Shown piece by piece: positions 31,510 to 42,606 of a stretch of DNA of 64,000 nucleotides. Under the pieces are notes generated by a model. That model did no database searches, had not been told where the DNA came from, and was given only the letters and a program-made list of their open reading frames with translations. Made by a program: the position numbers and the translations under genes. Origin of the DNA: Anthoceros angustus (taxonomy: Eukaryota; Streptophyta; Anthocerotopsida; Anthocerotales; Anthocerotaceae); assembly GCA_010909165.1 (NCBI GenBank), contig VJWM01000108.1:558001-622000 (forward strand). The letters are read 5' to 3'. Positions within the stretch are counted from its first letter, which is position 1; each line of letters starts with the position of its first letter.

Positions 31510-32005
31510 GTGTCGTTGGAGGTACACTGGCATGCAAAGTATCGAATGCTTCAAAAGTATGTCTAATTGGCTTCGGCCAAATGCACACACATTTATAAGA
31601 ACGTCGCTCTTAAGCATTCTGTGCGTAGGAGGTACACTTATATGTAGAGTACCAGATGCTTCAAATTGTGTCTAAATGGCTTAGGCCAAATGGACAGACA
31701 TTTATAACAACGTTGTTCTTAAGCATTCTGTGCGTCAGAGGTACGCTTGCATAGCGTGTCTAAATGGCTTAGGCTAAATGGACACACATTTATAACAACG
31801 TTGCTCTTAAGCATCCTGCACTTCGATCGGTACTTGAAGAAGAAGAAAAAGAAGAAGAATTTTATTTAGTGGACGATCGGTACTTGAAGAAGAAGAAGAA
31901 GAATTTTATTTAGTGGACGATCGGTACTTGAAGAAGAAGAAGAAGAATTTTATTTAGTGGACGATCGGTACTTGAAGAAGAAGAAGAATTTTATTTAAGT
32001 CCACT
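31510..32005. repeat. Two adjoining minisatellites (110 bp x3, 44-50 bp x4)
   Basis: GGAGGTACAC-type units start at about 31518, 31628 and 31737, each with TTTATAA(G/C)AACG and CTTAAGCAT. From 31824, four units beginning CGATCGGTACTTGAAG follow; they carry a GAA run of varying length and end TTTTATTTAGTGGA. A further 50-bp doublet (AATCACGGCGTTCTTATAAA) lies at 32130-32200. No gene in this kilobase. Confidence 0.85.
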
Positions 32006-32345
32006 AAGGATTCAAATCATGGGACTTGGTACTTAACAACTTGCACCATGGTGTGCCTAAGCTACTTGCACCAAGGGCATCCACTCCCTTTAGGCACCCC
32101 ATCTAAGTACCGATCCTAGCTCAAGATGCTTAATCACGGCGTTCTTATAAATGTGTGTCTTGAGCTACTTAATCACGGCGTTCTTATAAATGTGTGTCCA
32201 CTTGGCCTACTTGGATGGGGTGAACGCCCTTAATTTAAGGAGCTTAGGCACACCTAGACTTAAAGCAAAATTTCCCGAGCGATGGTAAATTGGGCGCTGC
32301 AATCAAATGCAATTGCTTGGCCTGACACCCAAGGTTTATCCTCAA

Positions 32346-32416
32346 TGCACCGGCCGGGAATCGAACCCGGGTCTGTACCGTGGCAGGGTACTATTCTACC
32401 ACTAGACCACCGGTGC
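32346..32416 (-). tRNA. tRNA-Gly (anticodon GCC)
   Basis: 71 nt on the minus strand. The acceptor stem GCACCGG pairs with CCGGTGC, with A as the following discriminator base. The D-loop part GTGGTCTAGTGGTAGAAT, anticodon stem-loop CCCTGCCACGG (anticodon GCC) and T-arm GGGTTCGATTCCC are all canonical. No intron and no encoded CCA, as in nuclear genes. It lies just outside the PPR cluster. Confidence 0.95.
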
Positions 32417-32487
32417 TGTGCTGGCTAATCTGAGAACTGGAATTTTTTTCCAAAAACTCGCTACCTCTCGGACATGTACACCCCCAA

Positions 32488-33213
32488 CTGCCAGGGATGC
32501 GAGCGCGGCACGCGATCGTTTACATCCGCCGCCGGGATTGGGTAGCTGATTTGTAGAAATTGTCTCGCCTTATTAGACCACAACTGTTGCATTGTTTAAC
32601 TGTTGGACGGCGGAATCCTCATCCTGACGCTCTCCCACCTCCTCCACGTAAGTATCCTCATGGTTCCTCCGACTGCTAGTGCTGCCCCGCATCCTTCCTC
32701 GTGGACAGAAACGGTTTCCTCTGATCGCTCCCTCGCCGCCCCTGCCTTGCCAGGAGTCCTGCTGCCGGTGCTGTCCTCAAGCTTACTATTTCTCCTCAGG
32801 CTTAGGGAGATCTGGCGCAGAGAAGGGGATTGCAGCTTGCTCCCTCACGAATTGCGGGATATCCTCGGTCGAGAGCTTTGAAGCACCGACCTGTTGCGGA
32901 AATTCGTTCTTACAACCTGCTATGAGATGCTTGTGCGTGGCACAATAATATCGATTAATTGCGAGGGAGCACCTTGGCTTCACACCGAATGCCAGGGAGT
33001 GAATCTTGCCGGAGAGCTTCTGTCGGAACCGGCTGGGTAGAAGAGCAGAGAAGGGAACATCTTCAACTGTGCAGGTCCATCAACGATGCATAAAATCGCA
33101 CAAGCCCTAAATCACTAGGTTCCCAGTCCCTAGGCTGGAGACAAATGCTTAGCGCGGATTTCGTACCTCAAGACGACGACGCTCGTTAGAGGAAGCATCT
33201 ATATTGTGCCAGA
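32488..33213 (-). other. Unrecognised cassette 3' of the PPR gene (copy 1 of 3)
   Basis: A minus-strand frame at 32786-32983 (65 residues; longer in a sister copy) reads CSLAINRYYCATHKHLIAGC then NEFPQQVGASKLSTEDI and FVREQAAIPF. The same cassette occurs at 35583-36000 and 36950-37428. I do not recognise the sequence. It could be an exon of an unrelated gene trapped in the duplicated block. The three copies differ by single-base indels that change the reading frame. Confidence 0.4.
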
Positions 33214-33345
33214 CACGATGGGCCGAGCAGGAAAACTTGATGAGGTACTAGCTTCTATATGATCAAAACCGAATTGCCTAATGGTGCCATTTGGTACACC
33301 GTGTTGGGTGCTTGTGGAAAGTGGAGCACAGCACAGCACAGCACA
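33214..33345 (+). pseudogene. Scrap of an E-type PPR gene
   Basis: In two plus-strand frames it reads GRAGKLDEVLASI and then LPNGAIWYTVLGACGKWS, the S2/E motif junction as in the 8993-11473 gene (LLGACQKW). A GCACA microsatellite follows at 33326-33351. The same scrap recurs near 36000-36130 and 38190-38260. Confidence 0.6.
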
Positions 33346-33435
33346 GCACAGTCCTTTACATTTATTGCCACCTTCCATGGGAATGACTCGCGACTCCCGC
33401 ATGCAACAGTTCAACGTCGGCTTTTCTCTTCATTC

Positions 33436-35559
33436 TCACGGCCGACCCTGACAGCTGCAACAACCAGCTGAGAATCGATGCACACGATAGCCATCCCTTA
33501 CGACAATTTCTCTCTTCTCGACCCTTGACATGATCTCGGTGGAACTGTGGCAATCACTGCACATGCGTAGATTCTTGGTTATCATCAGAGGTGTGCCACT
33601 GGGAGTGTTCAAGAGACCGAACGCCAGAGCTAGCTTCTCAGCATGCCCGCAAAGCGCATCTTCCTTTTCCGTCTCACGCAGTGGCTTCAACACCAACTTT
33701 GTGTGAGGTACGTGGCCCCTTCCTGCTTCAGACGTGCATTCATGCTCTCCACCTAAATATCCTCTGTTTTCGCCCACTACAAACGTATGTACCTGCTGCT
33801 TTACCTCAATGCCCGCCACAGCAGGTTTCTTGTTAGCTCCTGCTACCATCCTCTGTGTTTCAGTCCTCTGTACATCGGTCCACCTACCTGCATCTGCGTA
33901 GGCATTGGCCATGAGCACATATGCAGACGCCCACTGAGGGTCCAGTCTTACAATGCTGTCAAAACACCGTATCGCCCTCTCTATATCCCCGTGACTTTTG
34001 CAGGCATTCAGCAAACACGTCAGTCCCCCAACATTGCTTTGGCACTCGCATGATAAGAGCATGCTCTCAGCCTCATCTAAATGGCCTGCACGCCCAAGAA
34101 GATCAATCATGCAATTGTAATGGTCAGAAGTAGGTCTGATGCCATGCTGTTCAGTCATGGACGCAAAGTGCTTGCGACCCTCATGCACCAGTCCCTCATG
34201 ACTGCATGCTACTAAAAGGGAAAGAAAAGTAGCATCATTAGGCTGAATACCAGCAACCAACATCTCCTGAAAACAAGCTACTGCGTTGTAACCTTCGTCA
34301 CAAACACCATATCCAGATATTAGGGCCGTCCATGTCACCACATCCTTCCTGGGCAAGCTGTCAAAAACCCGGCGTGCAGCATCCAGTTCGCCACATTTTG
34401 CATACATGTCCACCAGGGAGGTTCCCAACACCACGTCATGCAGCAGTCCTCTTTCCACAATGTCTGAGTGCAGCTGCCTACCGGTCTGTAAGGCACCAGT
34501 GCTTGCGCAGGCCTTCAGCAGGCAAGCAAAAGTGACACGGTCAGCAAAAATGAGGCCATCCTGTTCCATTTGTCCATACAGAATAAGTGCTTCTTGGCCG
34601 AACCCTTGGTGTGCATACCCAGCTAACAGTGCATTCCATGTCACCACATTCTTTGTGGCCAAGCTGTCAAAAACCTGGCGTGCAACTGCCAGCTCGCCAC
34701 ATTTTGCATACATGTCCACCAGGCAGTTGCCCAACACTACGTTATCCAGCAGTCCTCTTTCAACAATCTGTGAGTGCAGCTGCCTGCCCTTCTGTAAGGC
34801 GCCAGCGCTTGCACAGGCATTTAGAAGGCAAGCGAAAGTTACATCGTTAGCCACAAGGCCCTCTTGCTCCATTTGTCCATACAGTACAAGGGCCTCTTGG
34901 CCGAGCCCCTGCTGTGCATACCCAGCAATCAGGGCCGTCCACGTCACGACATCCTTCCTGGCCAAGCTGTCAAAGGCCCTCCGTGCATCTTCCAGTTCGC
35001 CACATTTTGCATACATGTCCACCAGGCAGTTTCCAACAAACAAGCCGGGAGGAATGCTACTTTGCAAAACATCAGAGTGCACTTTTCTCCCGGATTCCAA
35101 GTCGGCGGCAAATGCACAAGCTTGAAGGGCAGCTACAAAGACGTAATCATCCGCTTTCCCTCCTGATCTACGCATCGCATGATACAATTGTATGGCCTCA
35201 TTAGGTTTCCCATGCTTAGCATATGCAGAGATAATGGAAAACCACATGAAGGCATTTGGTCTGCCTACCCTGGTGAACACATCCATGGCCTCCTGCAGCC
35301 TACCTCTAGATGCATACATGCGCAAGATATGGTTTCCCAGGTATGCATCCGACTCGTACCCAAGTTTGACAATGAGGTCATGAACTCGTCGCCCCACAAC
35401 CAGATCCTTCTTAGCTGTACACAGTTTTAGCACAGTGTAAAATAGAGACTGAGAGATGGCAGAGTCTGTGTGTGCCAGAGATTCCAGGGCTCCAACGGCC
35501 TCAGAAAGCTTCCCCTGCTGGCATAACGTGCGCACGGTTACAGGCGTTCCCATGCCCAT
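33436..35559 (-). CDS. PPR(PLS)-E-DYW:KP candidate U-to-C editing factor, ORF intact
   Basis: 707 residues from MGMGTPVTVRTLC. P-L-S triplets run from about 70 to 490, P2-L2-S2 and E motifs to about 590, then the deaminase: HVPHTKLVLKPL, H639-A-E641, C667-xx-C670 and a C-terminus CSCQGRP. The Lys-Pro and the GRP end define the DYW:KP class, which is linked to U-to-C editing. PPR-code reading: Y n n U A n C U n G A, then L2/S2. Unlike its relatives it has no PDF motif or leader: the N-terminus was cut by a duplication junction at about 35583. A stretch near residues 550-570 (ENRGYLGGEHECTSEAGRG) looks like a pair of compensating frameshifts relative to the copy at 36192-36689. Targeting to organelles is therefore uncertain. 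Confidence 0.85.
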   Translation of the reverse strand: MGMGTPVTVRTLCQQGKLSEAVGALESLAHTDSAISQSLFYTVLKLCTAKKDLVVGRRVHDLIVKLGYESDAYLGNHILRMYASRGRLQEAMDVFTRVGRPNAFMWFSIISAYAKHGKPNEAIQLYHAMRRSGGKADDYVFVAALQACAFAADLESGRKVHSDVLQSSIPPGLFVGNCLVDMYAKCGELEDARRAFDSLARKDVVTWTALIAGYAQQGLGQEALVLYGQMEQEGLVANDVTFACLLNACASAGALQKGRQLHSQIVERGLLDNVVLGNCLVDMYAKCGELAVARQVFDSLATKNVVTWNALLAGYAHQGFGQEALILYGQMEQDGLIFADRVTFACLLKACASTGALQTGRQLHSDIVERGLLHDVVLGTSLVDMYAKCGELDAARRVFDSLPRKDVVTWTALISGYGVCDEGYNAVACFQEMLVAGIQPNDATFLSLLVACSHEGLVHEGRKHFASMTEQHGIRPTSDHYNCMIDLLGRAGHLDEAESMLLSCECQSNVGGLTCLLNACKSHGDIERAIRCFDSIVRLDPQWASAYVLMANAYADAGRWTDVQRTETQRMVAGANKKPAVAGIEVKQQVHTFVVGENRGYLGGEHECTSEAGRGHVPHTKLVLKPLRETEKEDALCGHAEKLALAFGLLNTPSGTPLMITKNLRMCSDCHSSTEIMSRVEKREIVVRDGYRVHRFSAGCCSCQGRP

Positions 35560-35582
35560 TTCCGATCCTTCACGCCTGCCAG

Positions 35583-36690
35583 GTTCAGGCTTAGGGAGAT
35601 CTGGCGCAGAGAAGGGATTGCAGCTTGCTCCTCACGAATTGCAGGATATCCTCGGTCGAGAGCTTTGAAGCACCGACCTGTTGCGGAAATTCGTTCTTAC
35701 AACCTGCTATGAGATGCTTGTGCGTGGCACAATAATATCGATTAATTGCGAGGGAGCACCTTGGCTTCACACCGAATGCCAGGAGTGAATCTTGCCGGAG
35801 AGCTTCTGTCGGAACCGGCTGGGTAGAAGAGCAGAGAAGGAACATCTTCAACTGTGCAGGTCCATCAACGATGCATAAAATCGCACAAGCCCTAAATCAC
35901 TAGGTTCCCAGTCCCTAGGCTGGAGACAAATGCTTAGCGCGGATTTCGTACCTCAAGACGACGACGCTCGTTAGAGGAAGCATCTATATTGTGCCAGACA
36001 CGATGGGCCGAGCAGGAAAACTTGATGAGGTACTAGCTTCTATATGATCAAAACCGAATTGCCTAATGGTGCCATTTGGTACACCGTGTTGGGTGCTTGT
36101 GGAAAGTGGAGCACAGCACAGCACAGCACAGCACAGTCCTTTACATTTATTGCCACCTTCCATGGAATGACTCATGACTGCATGCAACAGTTCAACGTCG
36201 GCTTTTCTTCATTCTCACGGTTGACCCTGACAGCTGCAACAACCAGCTGAGAATCGATGCACACGATAGCCATCCCTTACGACAATTTCTCTTCTCGACC
36301 CTTGACATGATCTCGGTGGAACTGTGGCAATCACTGCACATGCGTAGATTCTTGGTTATCATCAGAGGTGTGCCACTGGGAGTGTTCAAGAGACCGAACG
36401 CCAGAGCTAGCTTCTCAGCATGCCCGCAAAGCGCATCTTCCTTTTCCGTCTCACGCAGTGGCTTCAACACCAACTTTGTGTGAGGTACGTGGCCCCCCTC
36501 CTGCTTCAGACGTGCACTCATGCTCTCCGAAACGAGCGCGATATCAGCTCTGTTTTCGCCCACTACAAACGTATGTACCTGCTGCTTTACCTCAATGCCC
36601 GCCACAGCAGGTTTCTTGTTAGCTCCTGCTACCATCCTCTGTGTTTCAGTCCTGTACATCGGTCCACCTACCTGCATCTGCATATCCAAG
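35583..36690 (-). pseudogene. Duplicated 3' part: cassette plus DYW:KP fragment
   Basis: A near copy of 32800-33850: unknown cassette, E-motif scrap, GCACA repeat and the DYW:KP end of a second gene copy. Its coding part (36192-36689) has KPAVAGIEVKQQVHTF, LVLKPL, GHAEKLALAFG and CSDCHSS, then loses frame after SRVEKR by a TC deletion. Here the pre-DYW stretch reads ENRADIALVSESMSARLK, the probable ancestral sequence. Confidence 0.85.
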
Positions 36691-37510
36691 AAACGAGCTG
36701 CTCATCAACCCACAACATTGCTTTGGCCTCATGATAAGAGCATCTTCTCAGCATGCCCACAAAGCGCATCTTCCAGTTCACCACATCCTTTGGCCAAGCT
36801 GTCAAAACCTGGCGTGCATCTTCTCAGCATGCCCGCAAAGCGCAATATCCTCTGTTTTCTCCCACCACATGGTAGGGTCCAGAAAAATTGTTGCCACAAG
36901 TGCTCCTGCTCCTGGCGACCACCATCGCTGGAAAACCGTCCCCAACTGCCAGGGATGCGAGCGCGGCACGCGATCGTTTACATCCGCCGCCGGGATTGGG
37001 TAGCTGATTTGTAGAAATTGTCTCGCCTTATTAGACCACAACTGTTGCATTGTTTAACTGTTGGACGGCGGAATCCTCATCCTGACGCTCTCCCACCTCC
37101 TCCACGTAAGTATCCTCATGGTTCCTCCGACTGCTAGTGCTGCCCCGCATCCTTCCTCGTGGACAGAAACGGTTTCCTGATCGCTCCCTCGCCGCCCCTG
37201 CCTTGCCAGGAGTCCTGCTGCCGGTGCTGTCCTCAAGCTTACTATTTCTCCTCAGGCTTAGGGAGATCTGGCGCAGAGAAGGGATTGCAGCTTGCTCCCT
37301 CACGAATTGCAGGATATCCTCGGTCGAGAGCTTTGAAGCACCGACCTGTTGCGGAAATTCGTTCTTACAACCTGCTATGAGATGCTTGTGCGTGGCACAA
37401 TAATATCGATTAATTGCGAGGGAGCACCTCGTACAATCCCTGTACACGCAGCAAGTTGTTGGGTCCACAACGGGTCCGGATGCCATACTGTGCCCATCGT
37501 ACCGCAGCTG
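36640..37510 (-). pseudogene. Mosaic stitched from PPR-family fragments
   Basis: Within 300 bp (36640-36950) fragments of E2, PDF tail, E1, DYW (HAEK), S motif, DYW again and PDF (FLDPTMWW) follow each other in an order found in no other copy. Then comes cassette copy 3 (36950-37428), and at 37429-37510 the family leader (TVWHPDPLWTQQLAACTG). Junctions share a few bases. No intact reading frame. Confidence 0.75.
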
Positions 37511-38360
37511 CTGTGGGAAGATGGGGCTAACAACGGACTATGGTTAGTACCGTGCCCATCGACCACGCCACCCTGAAGGGTAGTGCACACGGTGTCGCAC
37601 TACCCATGGCCAAAGACAGCACAACCTGAAGGAAGAAAGTAGGTAGTCTAACGTGGTGGCCTAATACGGCTCAGTGGTGGAATGGATGTCATGATTTTAG
37701 ACCAGTGTTCAGGACCAGCGAATCGTACCCCAGTTTACACAAGCACAATTGTCCTAATTCCTAGTGGGTGGTCGTTTCTCCCGCTGTGTTTGCAGTGGGT
37801 GCTCTGCTTCATCCAGCCCCCATCGGCTTCAGCTCTCCAGATGCTTCGTTCAATGGAACAGGTGGGGTGGGTCTGTTGGCAGTCAGTGGTAAGAGGATGA
37901 GACACCTCTAACAGAAAGTGCTCGTAGACCTGACGGCGGACGTTGTCATCTTCGGAGATTTGGATTCTTCCGTGCAGAAGGTGGAGTCTATGAAAGTGAA
38001 GGGCACATGTATACTGAATTCGAGCTCGAGGACTACATCATAGACCTCATGCCACTGTCTGCAGATATATTACAATAATCCGAGTAACATAGCGCTTCTG
38101 TAGCGGATAACACCCCGTAAACTGGAATATTTGGTGCCAGGGACCCAGTGCCCCACAAAACATAGTGTCAGGTCACAGGCTGTGGTAAGACCAAAACCCA
38201 ATTGCCTACAGCTGCCATTTGGCACTCCTTGTAGAGCGCTTGTCGAAAGTGGAGTGCAGCACAGAGGTTTGTCTCATTGCGCCCACCTCCTTTAGGAATG
38301 ACTCCCGACTCCCACATGCAACAGTTCACCTTCTGCGCTCTGGCTAATTCTTATCCATTC
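37511..38360. other. 5'-flank-like DNA of the PPR family
   Basis: No gene. Parts (for example AATCGTACC...TTTACACAAGCAC near 37722-37750) correspond to the flanks at 42030 and 43730, so it is a diverged copy of the family's upstream region. An E-motif scrap (GGTAAGACCAAAACCCAATTG onward) and a short GCACA stretch end it. Confidence 0.5.
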
Positions 38361-40302
38361 TCACGGTCGACCCTTACAACTGCAACAACCAGCTGAGAAT
38401 CGATGCACACGATACCCATCCCTGACAACAATGTTTCTCTTCTCAACCCTTGATATGATCTCGGTCGAACTGTGGCAGTCACTGCACATGCGTAGATTCT
38501 TGGTTACCACCAGAGCTGTGCCACTGGGAGTGTTCAAGAGACCAAACGCCAGAGCTAGCTTCTCGGCATGTCCACAAAGCGCATCTTCCTTTTCCCTCTC
38601 ACCCAGTGGCTTCAACACCAACTTTGTGTGAGGTGTGTGGCCCCCTTCCTGCATCAGACGTGCACTCATGTTCTCCGTCTCGAGCGCAATATCAGGTTTG
38701 TTTTCGCCCACTACAAATGTAAGTACCTGCTTCTTCACCTCAATGCCCGCCACTGCAGGTTTCTTGATAGCTCTTGCTATCATCCTTTGTGCTTCAATCC
38801 TCTCTACATCGATCCACATACCTGCATCCGCATAGCAATTGGCCATGAGCACATACGCCGATGCACTCTGAGGATCCAGTCTAACAAGGCTTTCAAAACA
38901 CCGCGTTGCCCTCTCTACATCCCCGTGACTTTTGCAGGCATTCGGCAAAGCCGTCAACCCCACAACATTGCTTTGGTCATCACATGATGATAGCATATTC
39001 TCGGCCTCATCTAAATGGCCTGCACGCCCAAGAAGATCAATCATCCAAGTGTACTGCTCAATAGTAGGTTTGATGCCATGCTGTTTAACCATGGAATCAA
39101 AGTGCTTGCGGCCCTCATGTACGGGCCCCTCATGACTGCATGCGGCGAAAAGGCAAGTAAAAGTAGCATCAGGCTGAATACCAGCAACCAACATCTCCTC
39201 AAAACAAGCTAGTGCCTTGTGACCTTCATCACAAGTACCATACCCAGATATCAGGGCATTCCATGTCACCACATCCTTTGGCCAAACTGTCAAAACCTGG
39301 CGTGCATCTTCCAGTTCTCCACATTTTGCATACATGTTCACCAGGCAGGTTCCCAACACTACGTTATCCAGCAGTCCTCTTTCCACAATCTGTGAGTGCA
39401 GCTGCCTGCCCTTATGCAAGGCACCAGCGCTTGCACGGGCCTTCAGAAGGCAAGCGAAAGTTACATCGTCAGCCAGAATGAGGCACTCTTGCTCTACAGA
39501 ACAAGGGCCTCGTGGCCTAGTCCTTGCTGTGCATACCCAGCAATCAGGGCATTCCATATCACCACATCCTTCGAGGGCAGGCTGTCAAAAACCTGGCGTG
39601 CATCTTCCAGCTCGCCACATTTTGCGTACATGTCCACCAGGCAGTTTCCAACCAACAAGTCGGGAGGAATGCCACTGTGCAACGCATCACAGTGCACTTG
39701 TCTTCCAGATTCCAAATCGGCAGCAAATGCACAAGCTTGCAGGGCAGCTACAAACACATGTCCGCTTTCACTCTTGACCTGCGCATCTAATGGTACAGTT
39801 GTATGGCCTCATTAAGTTCCCATGCTTAGCATGAGCAGACATTATGGAAAACCACATGAAGGCATCTGGTTTGCCTACCCTGGTGAACACATCCATGGCC
39901 TCCTGCAGCCCACCTCCAGATGCATACATGCGCAAGATATGGTTCCCCAAGTATACATCCGACTCGTACCCAAGTTTGACGGTGAGATCATGAACTCGTC
40001 GCCCCACAACCAGATCCTTCTTAGCTGCACACAATTTTAGCACAGTGTACAACAGAGACTGAGAAATAGCAAGTCTGTCTGCGCCAGAGATTCCAGGGCT
40101 CCAACGGCCTCAGAAAGCTTCCTGCTGACATAACGTGCTCACGGTTACAGCCGTTACGACGCCCATTTCCGATCCTGCACCCGTGCCAGGTTGAGGACTA
40201 TCTGGAGAGCTCGACGAAGGAGAGGCACCATGACCCATCTGAATATCCAAAGAAACGAGCTGCTCATCAACCCAAGCTGGCTAAGCAAGCTGTTTAACCA
40301 TG
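38361..40302 (-). pseudogene. PPR-E-DYW:KP gene, frameshifted
   Basis: The 3' 398 codons (39557-38361) are open: PPR motifs, E motifs, LVLKPL, GHAEKLALAFG, CSDCHSS and the end CSCKGRP. Upstream, 39757-39494 and 40052-39768 continue the family sequence in other frames; breaks lie near 39490, 39770, 40065 and 40120. The N-terminal side reaches the link VDEQLVSLDIQMGH and stops inside it at about 40302, where the PDF motif should begin but another copy's PPR sequence starts instead. The deaminase residues are intact, so an assembly error could be hiding a working gene. Confidence 0.8.
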
Positions 40303-41843
40303 GAATCAAAGTGCTTGCGGCCCTCATGTACGGGCCCCTCATGACTGCATGCGGCGAAAAGGCAAGTAAAAGTAGTATCATCAGGCTCACTACCAGCGAC
40401 TAACATCTCTTCAAAACAAGCTGCTGCGTTGCGACCTTCATCACAAGTACCATATCCAGCGATCAGGGCATTCCATGTCACCACGTTCTATCTGGCCAAA
40501 CTGTTAAACACCTGGCGTGCAACTTCAAGTTCTCCACATTTTGCATACATGTTCACCAGGCAGGTTCCCAACACTACGTTATCCAGCAGTCCTCTTTCCA
40601 CAATCTGTGAGTGCAGCTGCCTGCCCTTATGCAAGGCACCAGCGCTTGCACGGGCCTTCAGAAGGCAAGCGAAAGTTACATCGTCAGCCAAAATGAGGCC
40701 TCTTGCTCCATACAGAACAAGGGCCTCGTGGCCTAGTCCTTGCTGTGCATACCCAGCAATCAGGGCATTCCATGTCACCACATCCTTGTGCTGTCAAAAC
40801 CTGGCGTGCATCTTCCAGTTCGCCACATTTTGCATACATGTCCACCAGGCAGTTTCCAACAAACAAGTCGGGAGGAATGCCACTGTGCAACGCATCACAG
40901 TGCACTTGTCTTCCAGATTCCAAATCGGCAGCAAATGCACAAGCTTGCAGGGCAGCTACAAACACATGTCCGCTTTCACTCTTGACCTGCGCATCTCATG
41001 GTACAGTTGTATGGCCTCATTAGGTTTCCCATGCTTAGCATGAGCAGAGATTATGGAAAACCACATGAAGGCATCTGGTTTGCCTACCCTGGTGAACACA
41101 TCCATGGCCTCCTGCAGCCCACCTCCAGATGCATACATGCGCAAGATATGGTTCCCCAAGTATGCATCGACTCGTACCCAAGTTTGACGGTGAGATCATG
41201 AACTTGCCGCCCGACGACGAGATCCTTCTTAGCTGCACACAATTTTAGCACAGTGTACAACAGAGACTGAGAAATAGCAGAGTCTGTCTGCGCCAGAGAT
41301 TCCAGGGCTCCAAAGGCCTCAGAAAGCTTCCCTGCTGACATAACGCGCTCACGGTTACAGCCGTTACGACGCCCATTTCCGATCCTGCACGTGCCAGGTT
41401 GAGGACTATCTGGAGAGCTCGACGAAGGAGAGACACCAAGACCCATCTGAATATCCAAAGAAACAAGTTCCTCATCAACCCAAGCTGGCTAAGCAAGCTG
41501 TTTAACCACAGGACCTCGCCAGACCCCTTACGCCGGAAATCAGGCGAACGGAGCTCTTCTTATCTCTTCTGTTGTCCCACCACATGGTAGGATCCAGAAA
41601 AAATGTTGCCACAAGTGCTCCTGCTCCTGGCGACCCCATCGCTGGAGAATCCTCCCCACCCACACATTTTCCCGGAAGTGGAAGCGGAAGTGCTGGGCTC
41701 GTCATACTCCTGCACCTGGAGGCTTGGTTGTTTGCCACGGGTTCACTCCCTAAGGTGAGGTGAGCGGGAGCTCCTCGTAGAACCCCTGTACACAGAGCGA
41801 GTTGTTGGGTCCACAACGGGTCCGGTTGCCAAATTGTGGCCAT
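40303..41843 (-). pseudogene. PDF-PPR gene without E/DYW part, frameshifted
   Basis: From 41843: leader MATIWQPDPLWTQQLALCTG, PDF motif (TFFLDPTMWWDNRRDKKSS), S/P/L motifs and two triplets, with frame changes near 41560, 41390, 41165, 40790 and 40500. At 40303 it ends inside the P2-L2 region (CLFAACSHEGPVHEG) and joins the truncated N-terminus of the next gene through the shared bases GCTGTTTAACCA. The sequence 40303-41500 is a near repeat of 39090-40300. Confidence 0.8.
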
Positions 41844-42606
41844 CGTTCAGGGACCGCTGTCGGAAGAGGGGCACAACAAATTATGGCAGAATGCGTAGGC
41901 ATGCATGATCACACCACCCGGAAGACAGATTCTTGGCACCCATGGCGAAAGCCAGTAGAACAAAATGGCACATGGTTGCCAAATAGATGTCATGACTTTC
42001 CACGAGTGTTTTAGCAACGAATGCTCTCCCAATCGTACCACATTTTACACAAGCACCATTCCCTAAGACCCTAAACCCTTAGTCTGGTCGTTTTTCGAGC
42101 TGGGTGCCTTTGCCATCGATGCTCCATCGGATTCAACACTCAATAGACTTCGTGCAATGCAAGCTTTGCAAATCGGAGGGGGTCTTAGTCATGTACGAAT
42201 CGGCATCGACAGGTTTCACAGATATATGGACTGCTAATCAGATGCCTGCCTTCCCTTCCCTTCAAGTCCAGGGAGGCAAGCAAATCAGAGATCCCATGGC
42301 AATGATGCAAGCAGAGCTGTTCCGTGGTGCTGCCGCCGCCGGGAAAAGTTGCGGCTACTCAGCCGCATGTCGGGTTTGCGCTTCCGCACTTGCCCAAGTG
42401 GGAGGCGGCCAAGCCTCCCAACGGAATGAAGAAATAGGGACAGGAGCAGCTGTGGCATCGCTTCTTCCAGGATCCCTCAGACTGGTTGGGTAACAAACCG
42501 GATAAAACGGGTCTCACGCATTCTGATTTCAGGCACAGGTCCTTGAACATGGCCACAGTATTACAACCGGACCCATTGTGGACCCAACAAAATGAATGTT
42601 TTGCAG
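41844..42606 (+). other. Divergent 5' region with degenerate PDF motif (unit A)
   Basis: It lies between minus- and plus-strand leaders. On plus, after an in-frame TAG near 42430, it encodes QEQLWHRFFQDPSDWLGNK and then SDFRHRSLN, a divergent PDF motif closer to that of the 785-3316 gene than to the cluster type. MATVLQPDPLWTQQ follows, but the unit ends there by the duplication junction at 42607. Confidence 0.6.
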
